Shown: in pieces, positions 1 through 5,051 of the stretch
Layout: every line of letters starts with the position of its first letter
How positions within the stretch are numbered: position 1 is the stretch's first letter
From: a virus
Direction: 5' to 3' (one strand)
IMG/VR virus record: IMGVR_UViG_3300035698_006726
Location: 1 to 25,728 of that record
DNA length: 25,728 bases
The notes under the pieces: model-generated
The model's database searches: none
What the model saw: only the letters and a program-made list of their open reading frames with translations
Told to the model about the DNA's origin: nothing
Made by a program: the position numbers and the translations under genes

Positions 1-8
1 GTACCCAT
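1..8 (-). CDS. Start of a further leftward gene, cut by the window edge
   Basis: Only the first codons (ATG GGT AC) lie inside the window. The start is proposed because a strong Shine-Dalgarno sequence (GAGGAGGG) sits just upstream, inside a 19-base repeat that places the same signal before the neighbouring gene. Nothing can be said of the product. It would continue the leftward early operon. Confidence 0.35.
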
Positions 9-10
9 AA

Positions 11-29
11 ATTAACCCTCCTCTGTGGC
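11..29. repeat. 19-bp direct repeat, copy 1 (stop codon plus RBS module)
   Basis: The bases ATTAACCCTCCTCTGTGGC are identical to those at 345-363. Read leftward, the repeat encodes the last residues of the upstream gene (ATEEG and a TAA stop) and contains GGAGGG, a strong Shine-Dalgarno sequence for the gene starting a few bases further on. Confidence 0.85.
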
Positions 30-341
30 ATCAATATACTTATAAACTATACACCTACCTGAAAATAAAACACATGTAGGCTGAAACTTAATATGTTTAG
101 TGTCAGTAATATATTGAGCTTGGGTATAAGACTTTGCTATTTTCTGTATATTTTTAGTATTCCAAGTTAAACCATCATCAGATGATAAAAACCTTCTAAT
201 ATCAGCACCATCACAAATCTTAAGGTAGGTAAAGATGATTTTTGAAACACCTTTTAAATTATCAAGCTCAACACTAACAACATCTTTAAACTCAAAATCT
301 TGTTTAACTTGCCAACAACCGTTATCACTATGTTTTGTCAT
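12..341 (-). CDS. Hypothetical phage protein, 109 aa
   Basis: I do not recognise this gene. It encodes a soluble protein of mixed charge with scattered cysteines and no evident membrane segment or catalytic motif. The ATG at 341 has a good ribosome-binding site (GAGGAGGG, 352-358), which lies in the last codons of the 23-aa minigene upstream. The C-terminus ends ATEEG, exactly like that minigene, and the bases encoding this tail form the 19-base repeat at 11-29. That repeat appears to supply the ribosome-binding site for the next gene at the window edge. Expression is therefore probably coupled to its neighbours. Confidence 0.6.
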   Translation of the reverse strand: MTKHSDNGCWQVKQDFEFKDVVSVELDNLKGVSKIIFTYLKICDGADIRRFLSSDDGLTWNTKNIQKIAKSYTQAQYITDTKHIKFQPTCVLFSGRCIVYKYIDATEEG

Positions 342-344
342 ATC

Positions 345-363
345 ATTAACCCTCCTCTGTGGC
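345..363. repeat. 19-bp direct repeat, copy 2 (stop codon plus RBS module)
   Basis: This is an exact copy of the sequence at 11-29. It forms the 3' end of the 23-codon minigene and the ribosome-binding site for the 109-aa gene that starts at 341. Confidence 0.85.
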
Positions 364-417
364 TTTGATTGCTCGTAGAACAGCTAGTTTAAGTTGTTCT
401 TGTGTAAACTCACTCAT
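346..417 (-). CDS. 23-codon minigene between two early genes
   Basis: A 23-residue reading frame starts with MSEFTQEQLKLAVLRAIKA and ends ATEEG. Its ATG overlaps the end of the preceding gene (the stop TGA at 410-412 lies inside ATGAGTGA), so translation could be coupled. Its last codons contain the strong ribosome-binding site of the following gene. It may encode a short amphipathic helical peptide, or it may simply be a leader that keeps ribosomes moving into the next gene. The shared ATEEG tail and 19-base repeat suggest it is the remnant of a duplicated gene end. No function is known to me. Confidence 0.5.
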   Translation of the reverse strand: MSEFTQEQLKLAVLRAIKATEEG

Positions 418-739
418 ATTTTTTATAGTCCTTTTGTTCAAATTCAGAGAAAAAATCATTCTGCTTAACAGGTAAAAATTCATCCTGAAGATCTCGTTCT
501 TTTTTTATCTGTTGGATTGTCGGCACTAACAACGCTGGTAAATAGTTATTGTTATATGCAAGATGAACCTGTTTCGAAAAATCTTGAAACTTTGCAACAA
601 CAGGCAATTCAAACATGGCTTTTTCAAGTATTCTTTGTAGTGCTAAAACCTTAATATGGTAAAGGCAATGTTTGCGATATGTACCGCCAAGAAAGTCTCT
701 AATATACCACCTTACGCAGTCACTTTGTTCTGGTATCAT
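410..739 (-). CDS. Hypothetical protein of the early/replication operon, 109 aa
   Basis: I do not recognise this family. The protein is probably soluble and mostly helical, with an aromatic and cysteine-containing N-terminal half (two Cys near residues 6 and 25) and a charged acidic/lysine C-terminus. I chose the ATG at 739 because it overlaps the stop of the upstream gene as ATGA (stop 736-738), the usual arrangement in this operon. An AAGGA lies about 12 bases before it. A longer frame beginning with TTG at 763 is less likely. Its position directly after the replication initiator and helicase-loader-like genes suggests a role in DNA metabolism, but that is inference only. Confidence 0.6.
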   Translation of the reverse strand: MIPEQSDCVRWYIRDFLGGTYRKHCLYHIKVLALQRILEKAMFELPVVAKFQDFSKQVHLAYNNNYLPALLVPTIQQIKKERDLQDEFLPVKQNDFFSEFEQKDYKKYE

Positions 740-1161
740 TTTATACACCATTCCTTTTTGCAAAATTCGATTAAATCAACACGATCTTTTATTTCTTCTT
801 TTATCGGCTTCTCAAGTTCAATAAGTGCTGGAAACCATTCAAAATCTTTCATTAAAACTTTTCTTACTGCATCTACTGGATATTGTTTAAGAGCTTCAGC
901 ATAAAATCTAAGCTTGTTTTTTTCAGCACCACCGCCCTTTGTTACACAATCAAGTCTTGTTAATAACCCAAGAAGCTCTTGAAGCTGTATCGGTTGCGTA
1001 AAAGCATTAAATATCTTTACACACTCAAAAGCTTGATCGCTTGTAACTTTTGGAATATTAAAACCGATTGTTTTAAATTCAGTTCCGAAACCCTGACAAT
1101 ACGGCTTTGTTATCGGCTTGAATAGATTCTTCTGACATTTCTCGGTAGACTTCACGAGCAT
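736..1161 (-). CDS. Putative helicase-loader/G39P-like replication accessory protein
   Basis: The conserved-looking part (the last 100 or so residues) has the helical pattern of small phage replication partners such as G39P and the N-terminal domains of DnaC-type loaders. It shows a repeated 'L..L' helix followed by RFYAEALKQYP and then a WFPALIELEKPI segment that matches the typical 'FPt..El' motif. These proteins bind the replicative helicase and deliver it to the initiator. It directly follows the DUF1376-type initiator. The start is unclear: no ATG, GTG or TTG lies between the initiator's stop at 1079 and the conserved region. ATG at 1161 (141 aa) would overlap the upstream gene by 83 bases and has no good ribosome-binding site. 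A rarer start codon near 1040-1070 is possible. The family assignment is inference. Confidence 0.5.
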   Translation of the reverse strand: MLVKSTEKCQKNLFKPITKPYCQGFGTEFKTIGFNIPKVTSDQAFECVKIFNAFTQPIQLQELLGLLTRLDCVTKGGGAEKNKLRFYAEALKQYPVDAVRKVLMKDFEWFPALIELEKPIKEEIKDRVDLIEFCKKEWCIK

Positions 1162-1807
1162 TTTCAGCAGTTCGATCATACTTTGATTGTTTTCGGTTGG
1201 TGTTTTTTGCTTCTGCAATGATGTATTCTTCTCCGTTGTAATCGGTATTATATCCCTCCTGATTGAGCCATGATGTTGCGTGTTGTGTTGGTTGGTCGAT
1301 TTTTTGCTTATATTTAAGATATTCGTTAAGCTTTTTGATAATTTCTTCATGTGTTAACCCTTTTTTTATAGTTTTCAAATAAGATTGTTGTGCTGGTTTT
1401 TTATGACCCTTTCCAGTAAATCTTCCATCCCTTGTTTTGTAAGGAATAAATTTTGACCAAAAATCATCAAAATCAACAAGAAGATCTTTCTTTATTCTTT
1501 CTGGTTCTGGTTCTGGTTCTGGTTGGGTATGCGTAGCCGATGCATCACTATTCCACCGTGCATTGCTAGCCCTTTGATTTTTAAGACAAATGTTGTTATA
1601 AAAATTTAAGTCTTTTTCAACAGATTCCTCAAAAATTTCAAAAATATTATAATTTTTTAGCTTTTTTTTCTCTTTTTCTATGTCGAAACCGATTGATTTA
1701 CGACATAAAAGACGCATCATTTTTCCTAATTCAGCATTACTTAAACCATAAGTCATTGCTAAAAAGTCTTTTCCGAATATTTTAAAATATGGTATAGGTT
1801 TTTTCAT
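1079..1807 (-). CDS. Phage replication protein, DUF1376/YdaU-like N-terminus
   Basis: This is a likely replication-initiation or replisome-organiser protein of 242 aa. The N-terminus (about residues 1-45: PYFKIFGKDFLAMTYGLSNA followed by LGKMMRLLCR) resembles the DUF1376/YdaU domain of lambdoid phages. A low-complexity PE-repeat linker (about 96-103) follows. The C-terminal domain (about 112-190) has the DFWSKF, HEEIIKKLNEYLK and TSWLNQEGY features often seen at the end of phage replication proteins, where they are thought to contact the helicase or its loader. I chose ATG at 1807 because AAGGG lies 8 bases upstream; a GTG at 1816 is a weaker alternative. The gene after it looks like a helicase loader, which supports the call. 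The structured gap upstream (1817-1935) could be an origin or leader. Confidence 0.7.
   Translation of the reverse strand: MKKPIPYFKIFGKDFLAMTYGLSNAELGKMMRLLCRKSIGFDIEKEKKKLKNYNIFEIFEESVEKDLNFYNNICLKNQRASNARWNSDASATHTQPEPEPEPERIKKDLLVDFDDFWSKFIPYKTRDGRFTGKGHKKPAQQSYLKTIKKGLTHEEIIKKLNEYLKYKQKIDQPTQHATSWLNQEGYNTDYNGEEYIIAEAKNTNRKQSKYDRTAENAREVYREMSEESIQADNKAVLSGFRN
1499..1522. repeat. Four tandem copies of TTCTGG inside the replication gene
   Basis: Four exact hexanucleotide units encode the alternating Pro-Glu linker of the replication protein on the minus strand. Gain or loss of a unit would change linker length without shifting the frame. Confidence 0.8.
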
Positions 1808-1816
1808 AAAAAACAC

Positions 1817-1935
1817 CCTTGTTATAAACCCTTTAAAAAATTAGAGGCAACAGATAAAGGGTGGTAAATCTGTGGTAAGACCGACATTAAGAGCAACCAG
1901 AACATCTGCCTCTAATAACTATTATTAACCAATTA
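1817..1935 (-). other. Intergenic structured element ahead of the replication gene (possible leader RNA, attenuator or origin)
   Basis: This gap holds no gene. It contains a perfect 10-bp inverted repeat (arms 1840-1849 and 1907-1916, ATTAGAGGCA/TGCCTCTAAT) enclosing 57 bases. Inside is a second perfect 6-bp hairpin (ACAGAT 1850-1855 with ATCTGT 1868-1873), directly stacked on the outer stem, and a possible third short stem (1873-1876 with 1896-1899). Together these suggest a three-way junction. In leftward transcripts the outer stem is followed by a run of U (plus-strand A, 1835-1840), as in an intrinsic terminator. Two GTGGTAA heptamers (1861-1867 and 1872-1878) are 11 bases apart. An attenuator, a small RNA or part of a replication origin are all possible. 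Confidence 0.45.
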
Positions 1936-2121
1936 TTAAGAACCAGTCAATTTTTTTGTTTTAATATCTTCTTTTATTATTTTAATCTCATTACTTAATT
2001 TAAGCATGTTAGCTTCAATCTTTTTTCTTAAACCGCATCCAGTAGGGTAGCTTTTAGAAAATTCTGTTTCATATTTAAGATGATCTTGTGTGCTGTTAAG
2101 TTTAATTTTTAAGGCTTGCAT
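1936..2121 (-). CDS. Small coiled-coil-like hypothetical protein, 61 aa
   Basis: This is a lysine- and isoleucine-rich, probably all-helical protein. Residues about 25-58 show a heptad-like spacing of Leu and Ile that suggests a short coiled coil. The ATG at 2121 has GAAAGGA about 10 bases upstream. It sits between the methyltransferase fragment (one base apart from its stop) and the structured gap before the replication gene. I do not recognise the family. A DNA-binding or protein-adaptor role would be a guess. Confidence 0.6.
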   Translation of the reverse strand: MQALKIKLNSTQDHLKYETEFSKSYPTGCGLRKKIEANMLKLSNEIKIIKEDIKTKKLTGS

Positions 2122-2122
2122 T

Positions 2123-2620
2123 TTATTTTATTCCTTTCAAAATGTGGGCTATTACGTCAACAGTCCAGCCGTTACCAAGCATTTTATAGCGTTGTGAGTT
2201 GCTTACATGGTTTGTGTAATTATCAGGTACAGTTTGAAGTCTTCCGCATTCAATAGGGGTTAATTTTCTACAATGCAAATTATCTATACTATCCCACTCA
2301 TGGCGATCATAACTACCACGACCAGAAGATCTTACGCATTTTGATTTTTCTCTTATTTTTAAAACAATAACATTGTCTTTTTGTACTGTTGTTAGAGTGT
2401 TCGTTTTTTCGTCTTTTCTACATTCTAGCCTTTGAGTTGTAAGCCCGGCTGTTTTCATTTTACCATCTTGTCTCTTACCATCAACAATATATCGACCTCT
2501 AAAAGCCCCACATTTAACTTTTGCACCAGGACCATCTTCTAAAATATTCTTTAGAAAAATCTTTTTATCTTTTGGCTCGTGGCGTTGTTGCATAACTGCA
2601 CTTGATGTATTAGCCACCAT
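2123..2620 (-). CDS. C-terminal half of a C5 cytosine DNA methyltransferase (catalytic half absent)
   Basis: The C-terminal 50 residues are a clear match to motifs IX and X of C5 cytosine methyltransferases: RKLTPIECGRLQTVPDNY (about 118-135) and QRYKMLGNGWTVDVIAHIL (about 143-161). The part before (about 20-85, ending NTLTTVQKDNVIV) resembles the target-recognition region of phage Dcm-like enzymes. The motifs that bind AdoMet and the PC dipeptide catalytic loop are missing here and are not encoded in any frame immediately upstream. A full enzyme is usually 300-400 aa; this one is 165 aa. ATG 2620 has AAGGGG just upstream and an in-frame stop lies six codons before it. The gene overlaps its upstream neighbour by 70 bases. 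It is either a remnant or the second subunit of a split enzyme (as in AquI-type methyltransferases), with the catalytic subunit elsewhere. Confidence 0.8.
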   Translation of the reverse strand: MVANTSSAVMQQRHEPKDKKIFLKNILEDGPGAKVKCGAFRGRYIVDGKRQDGKMKTAGLTTQRLECRKDEKTNTLTTVQKDNVIVLKIREKSKCVRSSGRGSYDRHEWDSIDNLHCRKLTPIECGRLQTVPDNYTNHVSNSQRYKMLGNGWTVDVIAHILKGIK

Positions 2621-2877
2621 GAACCCCTTGAAATATTACTTTTAATGTGAATTTTATAATCGCCAATTAAAAAACTTGGAATAATTGTTACTTTTTTATT
2701 ATGTTTAAGTTTTTTGTTTACATACCCCAAAACATCATTTGATAATTTTTTATTATTATCAGGAGTTGTGACAGTTAAAAACATATTAATTTTTTTATTG
2801 CCGAGACTATCCCATTTTAACAAATCCAACTCTTTATTAATTTCGTCTTTTGTTGTTTGTGCAATGCTATTGAACAT
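2551..2877 (-). CDS. Hypothetical protein, 108 aa, overlapping the methyltransferase fragment
   Basis: I do not recognise this protein. The N-terminal part is charged and helical. The middle (about 30-80) is rich in beta-type residues, including INMFLTV and KKVTIIPSFLIGDYKIHI. The ATG at 2877 has a good AAGGG about 9 bases upstream and overlaps the end of the preceding 46-aa gene (ATGTTCAATAG). The last 23 codons overlap the start of the methyltransferase fragment in another frame, an unusually long overlap for this operon. The C-terminus may therefore be an accident of the rearrangement that truncated the methyltransferase. Function is unknown. Confidence 0.55.
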   Translation of the reverse strand: MFNSIAQTTKDEINKELDLLKWDSLGNKKINMFLTVTTPDNNKKLSNDVLGYVNKKLKHNKKVTIIPSFLIGDYKIHIKSNISRGSWWLIHQVQLCNNATSQKIKRFF

Positions 2878-3007
2878 CTTCTTTCCCTTCGATTGCTTCT
2901 CTAAGTCTTATAAACTCAGCTGTCATAAGCTTCATATTTTGATTGAGAATTACAATGTCATTTTTTGTTGCAAGCTCAATAACTTCTGGTTTTAAAAAAT
3001 CAAACAT
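2867..3007 (-). CDS. Small hypothetical protein, 46 aa
   Basis: This short gene begins MFDFLKPEVIELATKNDIVI and continues as a probable helix with alternating Leu/Met and charged residues. Its ATG at 3007 overlaps the stop of the RuvC-like gene (ATGTTTGA), and its own stop TAG overlaps the start of the next gene (ATGTTCAATAG), so it fits a chain of translationally coupled genes. Its length and helical character suggest a small accessory protein, but no family is recognised. Confidence 0.6.
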   Translation of the reverse strand: MFDFLKPEVIELATKNDIVILNQNMKLMTAEFIRLREAIEGKEDVQ

Positions 3008-3548
3008 TTCTTAATTGCCTTTCTTTATCTCGTTCATTCATTTGATGAAGGTGTAAGTCCATAAGCCATAAAGCATCCGCTTCGTTATCATCACACACGA
3101 ACCAGCCACGATTTACAGCCTCTTCAATCATATGTTCTTTTTTTGCGTTTCCTTTGCCTGTTGCATACATTTTTATATTAGAAACTTTATAAGAATAGAT
3201 AGGAATTGATTTTCTGCAACAATAAGCCTCAAGAAGTCCTGTCAATCCAATTAAAATTCTTGTTGCATATAAATTAGACATAAAAGGGATCGGGGCTTCA
3301 TAACATATTTTATCAAAACCATGAACTTGATTCATATCATCAAGCCAATCAAGAAATGAACAAAAGACAGCACCTCTTGAAGTTCCTAAATCATTAAAAA
3401 GTTTACTTCCACTTATAAGTCCTGAATGTCTATCTTGAGAACCCATGATTTGCTCATGTTGCACCCACTGATTAACATAATCAGCAGATGCAACAGCAAA
3501 CCCAGTAGTTGTCGCAAGATCCAAAGCTAGCATACTACTGTTTTGCAT
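3000..3548 (-). CDS. RuvC-like Holliday junction resolvase
   Basis: The 182-aa protein shows the RNase H-fold resolvase signature: LALDLATTTGFAVA with the first catalytic Asp at about residue 10, CYEAP with Glu at about 84, and a C-terminal KKEHMIEEAVNRGW then DDNEADALWL with the last acidic residues at about 154-158. Length is close to that of phage RuvC proteins. It would cut branched DNA intermediates formed during replication or recombination and so help resolve concatemers before packaging. The start overlaps the end of the upstream gene by one base (TAATG type), and the stop overlaps the start of a 46-aa gene. It should act downstream of the RecT/exonuclease set in the opposite operon. 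Confidence 0.85.
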   Translation of the reverse strand: MQNSSMLALDLATTTGFAVASADYVNQWVQHEQIMGSQDRHSGLISGSKLFNDLGTSRGAVFCSFLDWLDDMNQVHGFDKICYEAPIPFMSNLYATRILIGLTGLLEAYCCRKSIPIYSYKVSNIKMYATGKGNAKKEHMIEEAVNRGWFVCDDNEADALWLMDLHLHQMNERDKERQLRNV

Positions 3549-3919
3549 TAGATAAGACCTCCTTTTTTTACAGCCTTAATTTCGTTATCAAGAAAGTCGT
3601 CGTATAAATCAGGCTGATCCGAATCAAGATCAGCATAATCACGATATATGTCAAAATGTCGCAATTCAACTTCCCTAGCTTCAGGCGACATCTTTTGAAG
3701 TTTTAAACAATACTTTAAAGCCCCACCATGAAGCTTTGCGTTCTTTGCTGTTTGATATGCTTGTGCGACTTTCATTGAGCTTTCAGACTGGACTTTTGCT
3801 GAAACCTTAATTCCTTTCACAAACTCTTCAAACACTTTTAAAGTAGGGATTATTATTGTTTGCTTTGCTTTCCCTTTTTTATCTTTTAGATCGACAATAT
3901 TGTCATCTTTTTTAGCCAT
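3548..3919 (-). CDS. GapR/DUF2312-like DNA-binding protein (tentative)
   Basis: The 123-aa protein has a basic N-terminus (residues 1-20) and a helical central part. The segment about 60-95 (AKNAKLHGGALKYCLKLQKM, then SPEAREVE and a HFDIYRDY segment) has the layout of DUF2312/GapR proteins: a helix, 'G.....L+..+.L+KM.p.er.e', then a terminal 'ld.Y'. GapR is an alphaproteobacterial nucleoid protein that binds AT-rich, overtwisted DNA. If correct, the phage copy may organise phage DNA or support replication, and it hints at an alphaproteobacterial host. The acidic C-terminal tail (SDQPDLYDDFLDNE) is not typical. The gene lies between the Cro-like gene (2 bases apart) and the resolvase. The call is by pattern and could be wrong. 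Confidence 0.45.
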   Translation of the reverse strand: MAKKDDNIVDLKDKKGKAKQTIIIPTLKVFEEFVKGIKVSAKVQSESSMKVAQAYQTAKNAKLHGGALKYCLKLQKMSPEAREVELRHFDIYRDYADLDSDQPDLYDDFLDNEIKAVKKGGLI

Positions 3920-3921
3920 GG

Positions 3922-4128
3922 TTATTTTCCCTTCTTGGCGTTAATGTTATAGAAATCGTTCGGTGTAACTTTACCGCCCGTTACTTCGATTATCCGCTCC
4001 AAAACTTCTTTGGATGGGATTCTTTTGCCGTTGGTGTAATTAGATATAGACACCTCAGACACCTCTATCAAAGAAGCAAAAGCCACATTTGATAGGTTGT
4101 TCTTTTCTAAATATTCTTGTAGTTTCAT
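3922..4128 (-). CDS. Cro-like XRE-family transcriptional regulator
   Basis: A 68-aa single-domain helix-turn-helix protein. Helices 2-3 of the XRE fold are about residues 13-35 (NVAFASLIEVSEVSISNYTN, then GKRIPS), followed by EVLERIIEVTGG and the ending VTPNDFY, common in small Cro/CI-type regulators. There is no dimerisation or protease domain, so it resembles Cro rather than CI. ATG 4128 has a close AGAGGA. It is the first gene of the leftward operon and lies next to a control region with two identical-geometry palindromic operators, which it most likely binds. It would thereby repress its own promoter and the rightward early promoter. Confidence 0.85.
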   Translation of the reverse strand: MKLQEYLEKNNLSNVAFASLIEVSEVSISNYTNGKRIPSKEVLERIIEVTGGKVTPNDFYNINAKKGK

Positions 4129-4161
4129 TTTTTCCTCTTTTTGTAAAAATTAACACCCTTA

Positions 4162-4190
4162 TTATTAAACAAGTCGTTTAAGTAAGTCAA
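4162..4190 (-). promoter_or_regulatory. Leftward early promoter
   Basis: On the minus strand the -35 is TTGACT (4185-4190), the spacer is 17 bases, and the -10 is TAATAA (4162-4167). It would start transcription about 30 bases before the Cro-like gene and drive the whole leftward operon. The palindromic operator fills the spacer and the upstream half of the -10. Confidence 0.65.
4165..4181. promoter_or_regulatory. Operator 1 (TTAAAC-AAGTC-GTTTAA)
   Basis: This is a perfect 6+6 palindrome with a 5-base spacer. It lies three bases downstream of the leftward -35 and covers the first three bases of the -10. It shares both half-sites and the placement with operator 2. It is the presumed binding site of the adjacent Cro-like dimer, whose occupancy would block RNA polymerase. 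Confidence 0.75.
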
Positions 4191-4222
4191 CAAATTTAAT
4201 TAACAAAATCTTAACATTTTGT

Positions 4223-4251
4223 TTGACAATCTTAAACGTTGCGTTTAATCT
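4223..4251 (+). promoter_or_regulatory. Rightward early promoter
   Basis: A consensus -35 TTGACA (4223-4228), a 17-base spacer and TAATCT as -10 (4246-4251). The -10 is weak on its own, but the spacing equals that of the leftward promoter and the operator sits in the same place. It would drive the 33-aa membrane peptide and the recombination genes. Confidence 0.6.
4232..4248. promoter_or_regulatory. Operator 2 (TTAAAC-GTTGC-GTTTAA)
   Basis: A perfect palindrome with the same half-sites as operator 1 and a different 5-base centre. It begins three bases after the rightward -35 and covers the first three bases of its -10, the same geometry as operator 1. Confidence 0.75.
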
Positions 4252-4288
4252 ATTGATTATTGAATATCAAATTAAAAGGGTTAAAAAA

Positions 4289-4390
4289 ATGTCAGATTTA
4301 CTTTTATTTTTAGTTTTCGTTCTTGGTATTTTAATCGGCTGGAATATAGCAATATTTCAATTCAAAGCATCTTTGAAAGGAGATAAATAA
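4289..4390 (+). CDS. 33-aa single-span membrane peptide, first gene of the rightward operon
   Basis: The peptide starts MSDLLLFLVFVLGILIGWNI and ends with a short basic cytoplasmic-type tail (KASLKGDK). One hydrophobic segment (about residues 4-24) should cross the inner membrane. AAAAGGG precedes the ATG by 7-8 bases. The stop TAA overlaps the next gene's ATG (TAATG), so the exonuclease is coupled to it. Phages often encode small membrane peptides at this early position, for example superinfection-exclusion or protease-modulating peptides, but none is recognised here. Confidence 0.65.
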   Translation: MSDLLLFLVFVLGILIGWNIAIFQFKASLKGDK

Positions 4391-5025
4391 TGAACCGTAA
4401 AGAATGGCTAAAAGAACGCATGAAGGGGATCGGTGGTTCTGAAGCTTCTGCTGTTATCGGTCAAAACAACTTCATGTCTAACCAAGTTTTATGGATGTTG
4501 AAAACAGGTCGCATGGAAGCAAAAGATATTTCTAACCTTGATTTTGTAAAATATGGAATTGATGCAGAAGCACCGCACCGAGAATTGTTCGCTTTAGACT
4601 ATCCACAATATAAAGTTTCACATGATGAAAACTTGAGTGAACAACATCATAAATACCCATTTATAAGAGCCTCTCTTGACGGCAAATTGATAGAGAAGAA
4701 AACAGGTCGTAAAGGTATGCTTGAAATTAAGACAACAAACTTGATGAACGGTGGTCAATGGAGACAATGGGATAAAAAAATACCTCAAAATTATTTCTGT
4801 CAGGTTTTGCATTGCATGAACGTAACGCAATCAGAATTTGCAGTATTAAGAGCTTCTTTAAAATCAGTTTATGATGAAGAAGTTAAAATTGAAATCAAAC
4901 ACTACCACATTGAAAGGAGTGACGTACAAGATGATATAGACTTTCTTGAAAAAAAGGTAATACATTTTTGGAACGAGTATGTTTTAAAAGATATAGAACC
5001 ACCGTTAATTTTGCCACAAATTTAA
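4390..5025 (+). CDS. YqaJ-type (lambda exonuclease-like) viral recombinase
   Basis: The 211-aa protein belongs to the PD-(D/E)XK exonucleases paired with RecT-like annealing proteins. Visible features are GIGGSEA near the N-terminus (about 13-19), ASLDG with the metal-binding Asp at about 97, LEIKTT (Glu 112, Lys 114) and the following YFCQVLHCMNVT, in which the Gln fits the usual conserved position. It would degrade the 5' strand of duplex DNA ends, leaving 3' single strands for RecT. The start at 4390 overlaps the membrane-peptide stop. AAAGGAG sits upstream. DUF1351 and RecT genes follow directly, completing the usual set. Confidence 0.9.
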   Translation: MNRKEWLKERMKGIGGSEASAVIGQNNFMSNQVLWMLKTGRMEAKDISNLDFVKYGIDAEAPHRELFALDYPQYKVSHDENLSEQHHKYPFIRASLDGKLIEKKTGRKGMLEIKTTNLMNGGQWRQWDKKIPQNYFCQVLHCMNVTQSEFAVLRASLKSVYDEEVKIEIKHYHIERSDVQDDIDFLEKKVIHFWNEYVLKDIEPPLILPQI

Positions 5026-5051
5026 TTTAAAAACTCAAAAAGGAAAAAACC

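Larger units (their letters stand above)
4129..4288. promoter_or_regulatory. Divergent early control region
   Basis: This is the only sizeable non-coding stretch between divergent operons. It contains two face-away promoters, each with TTGAC(A/T), a 17-base spacer and an AT-rich -10, and each spanned by the palindrome TTAAAC-N5-GTTTAA. The operator centres (4173 and 4240) are 67 bp apart. Between them, TTAACATTTTGTTTGA (4211-4226) looks like a degenerate third copy lacking one base and overlaps the -35 of the rightward promoter. Confidence 0.8.

Noticed and set aside
740-763. TTG start at 763 for the 109-aa early protein
   Set aside because: The ATG at 739 overlaps the upstream stop as ATGA, the usual junction in this operon. 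The TTG would give a 28-base overlap.
1162-1350. Extended N-terminus for the helicase-loader-like gene
   Set aside because: This part is low-complexity sequence produced by reading the initiator gene in another frame, and the initiator frame is the one with protein-like content.
1840-1916. tRNA-like element of about 77 bases with paired ends
   Set aside because: The paired ends and length suggested a tRNA, but there is no T-loop consensus, the inner stem has a 12-base loop, and no anticodon arm of 5 pairs with a 7-base loop can be drawn on either strand.
2714-2995. Plus-strand frame of 93 codons
   Set aside because: It lies opposite three coupled minus-strand genes, has a Phe/Leu-rich antisense composition and no ribosome-binding site.
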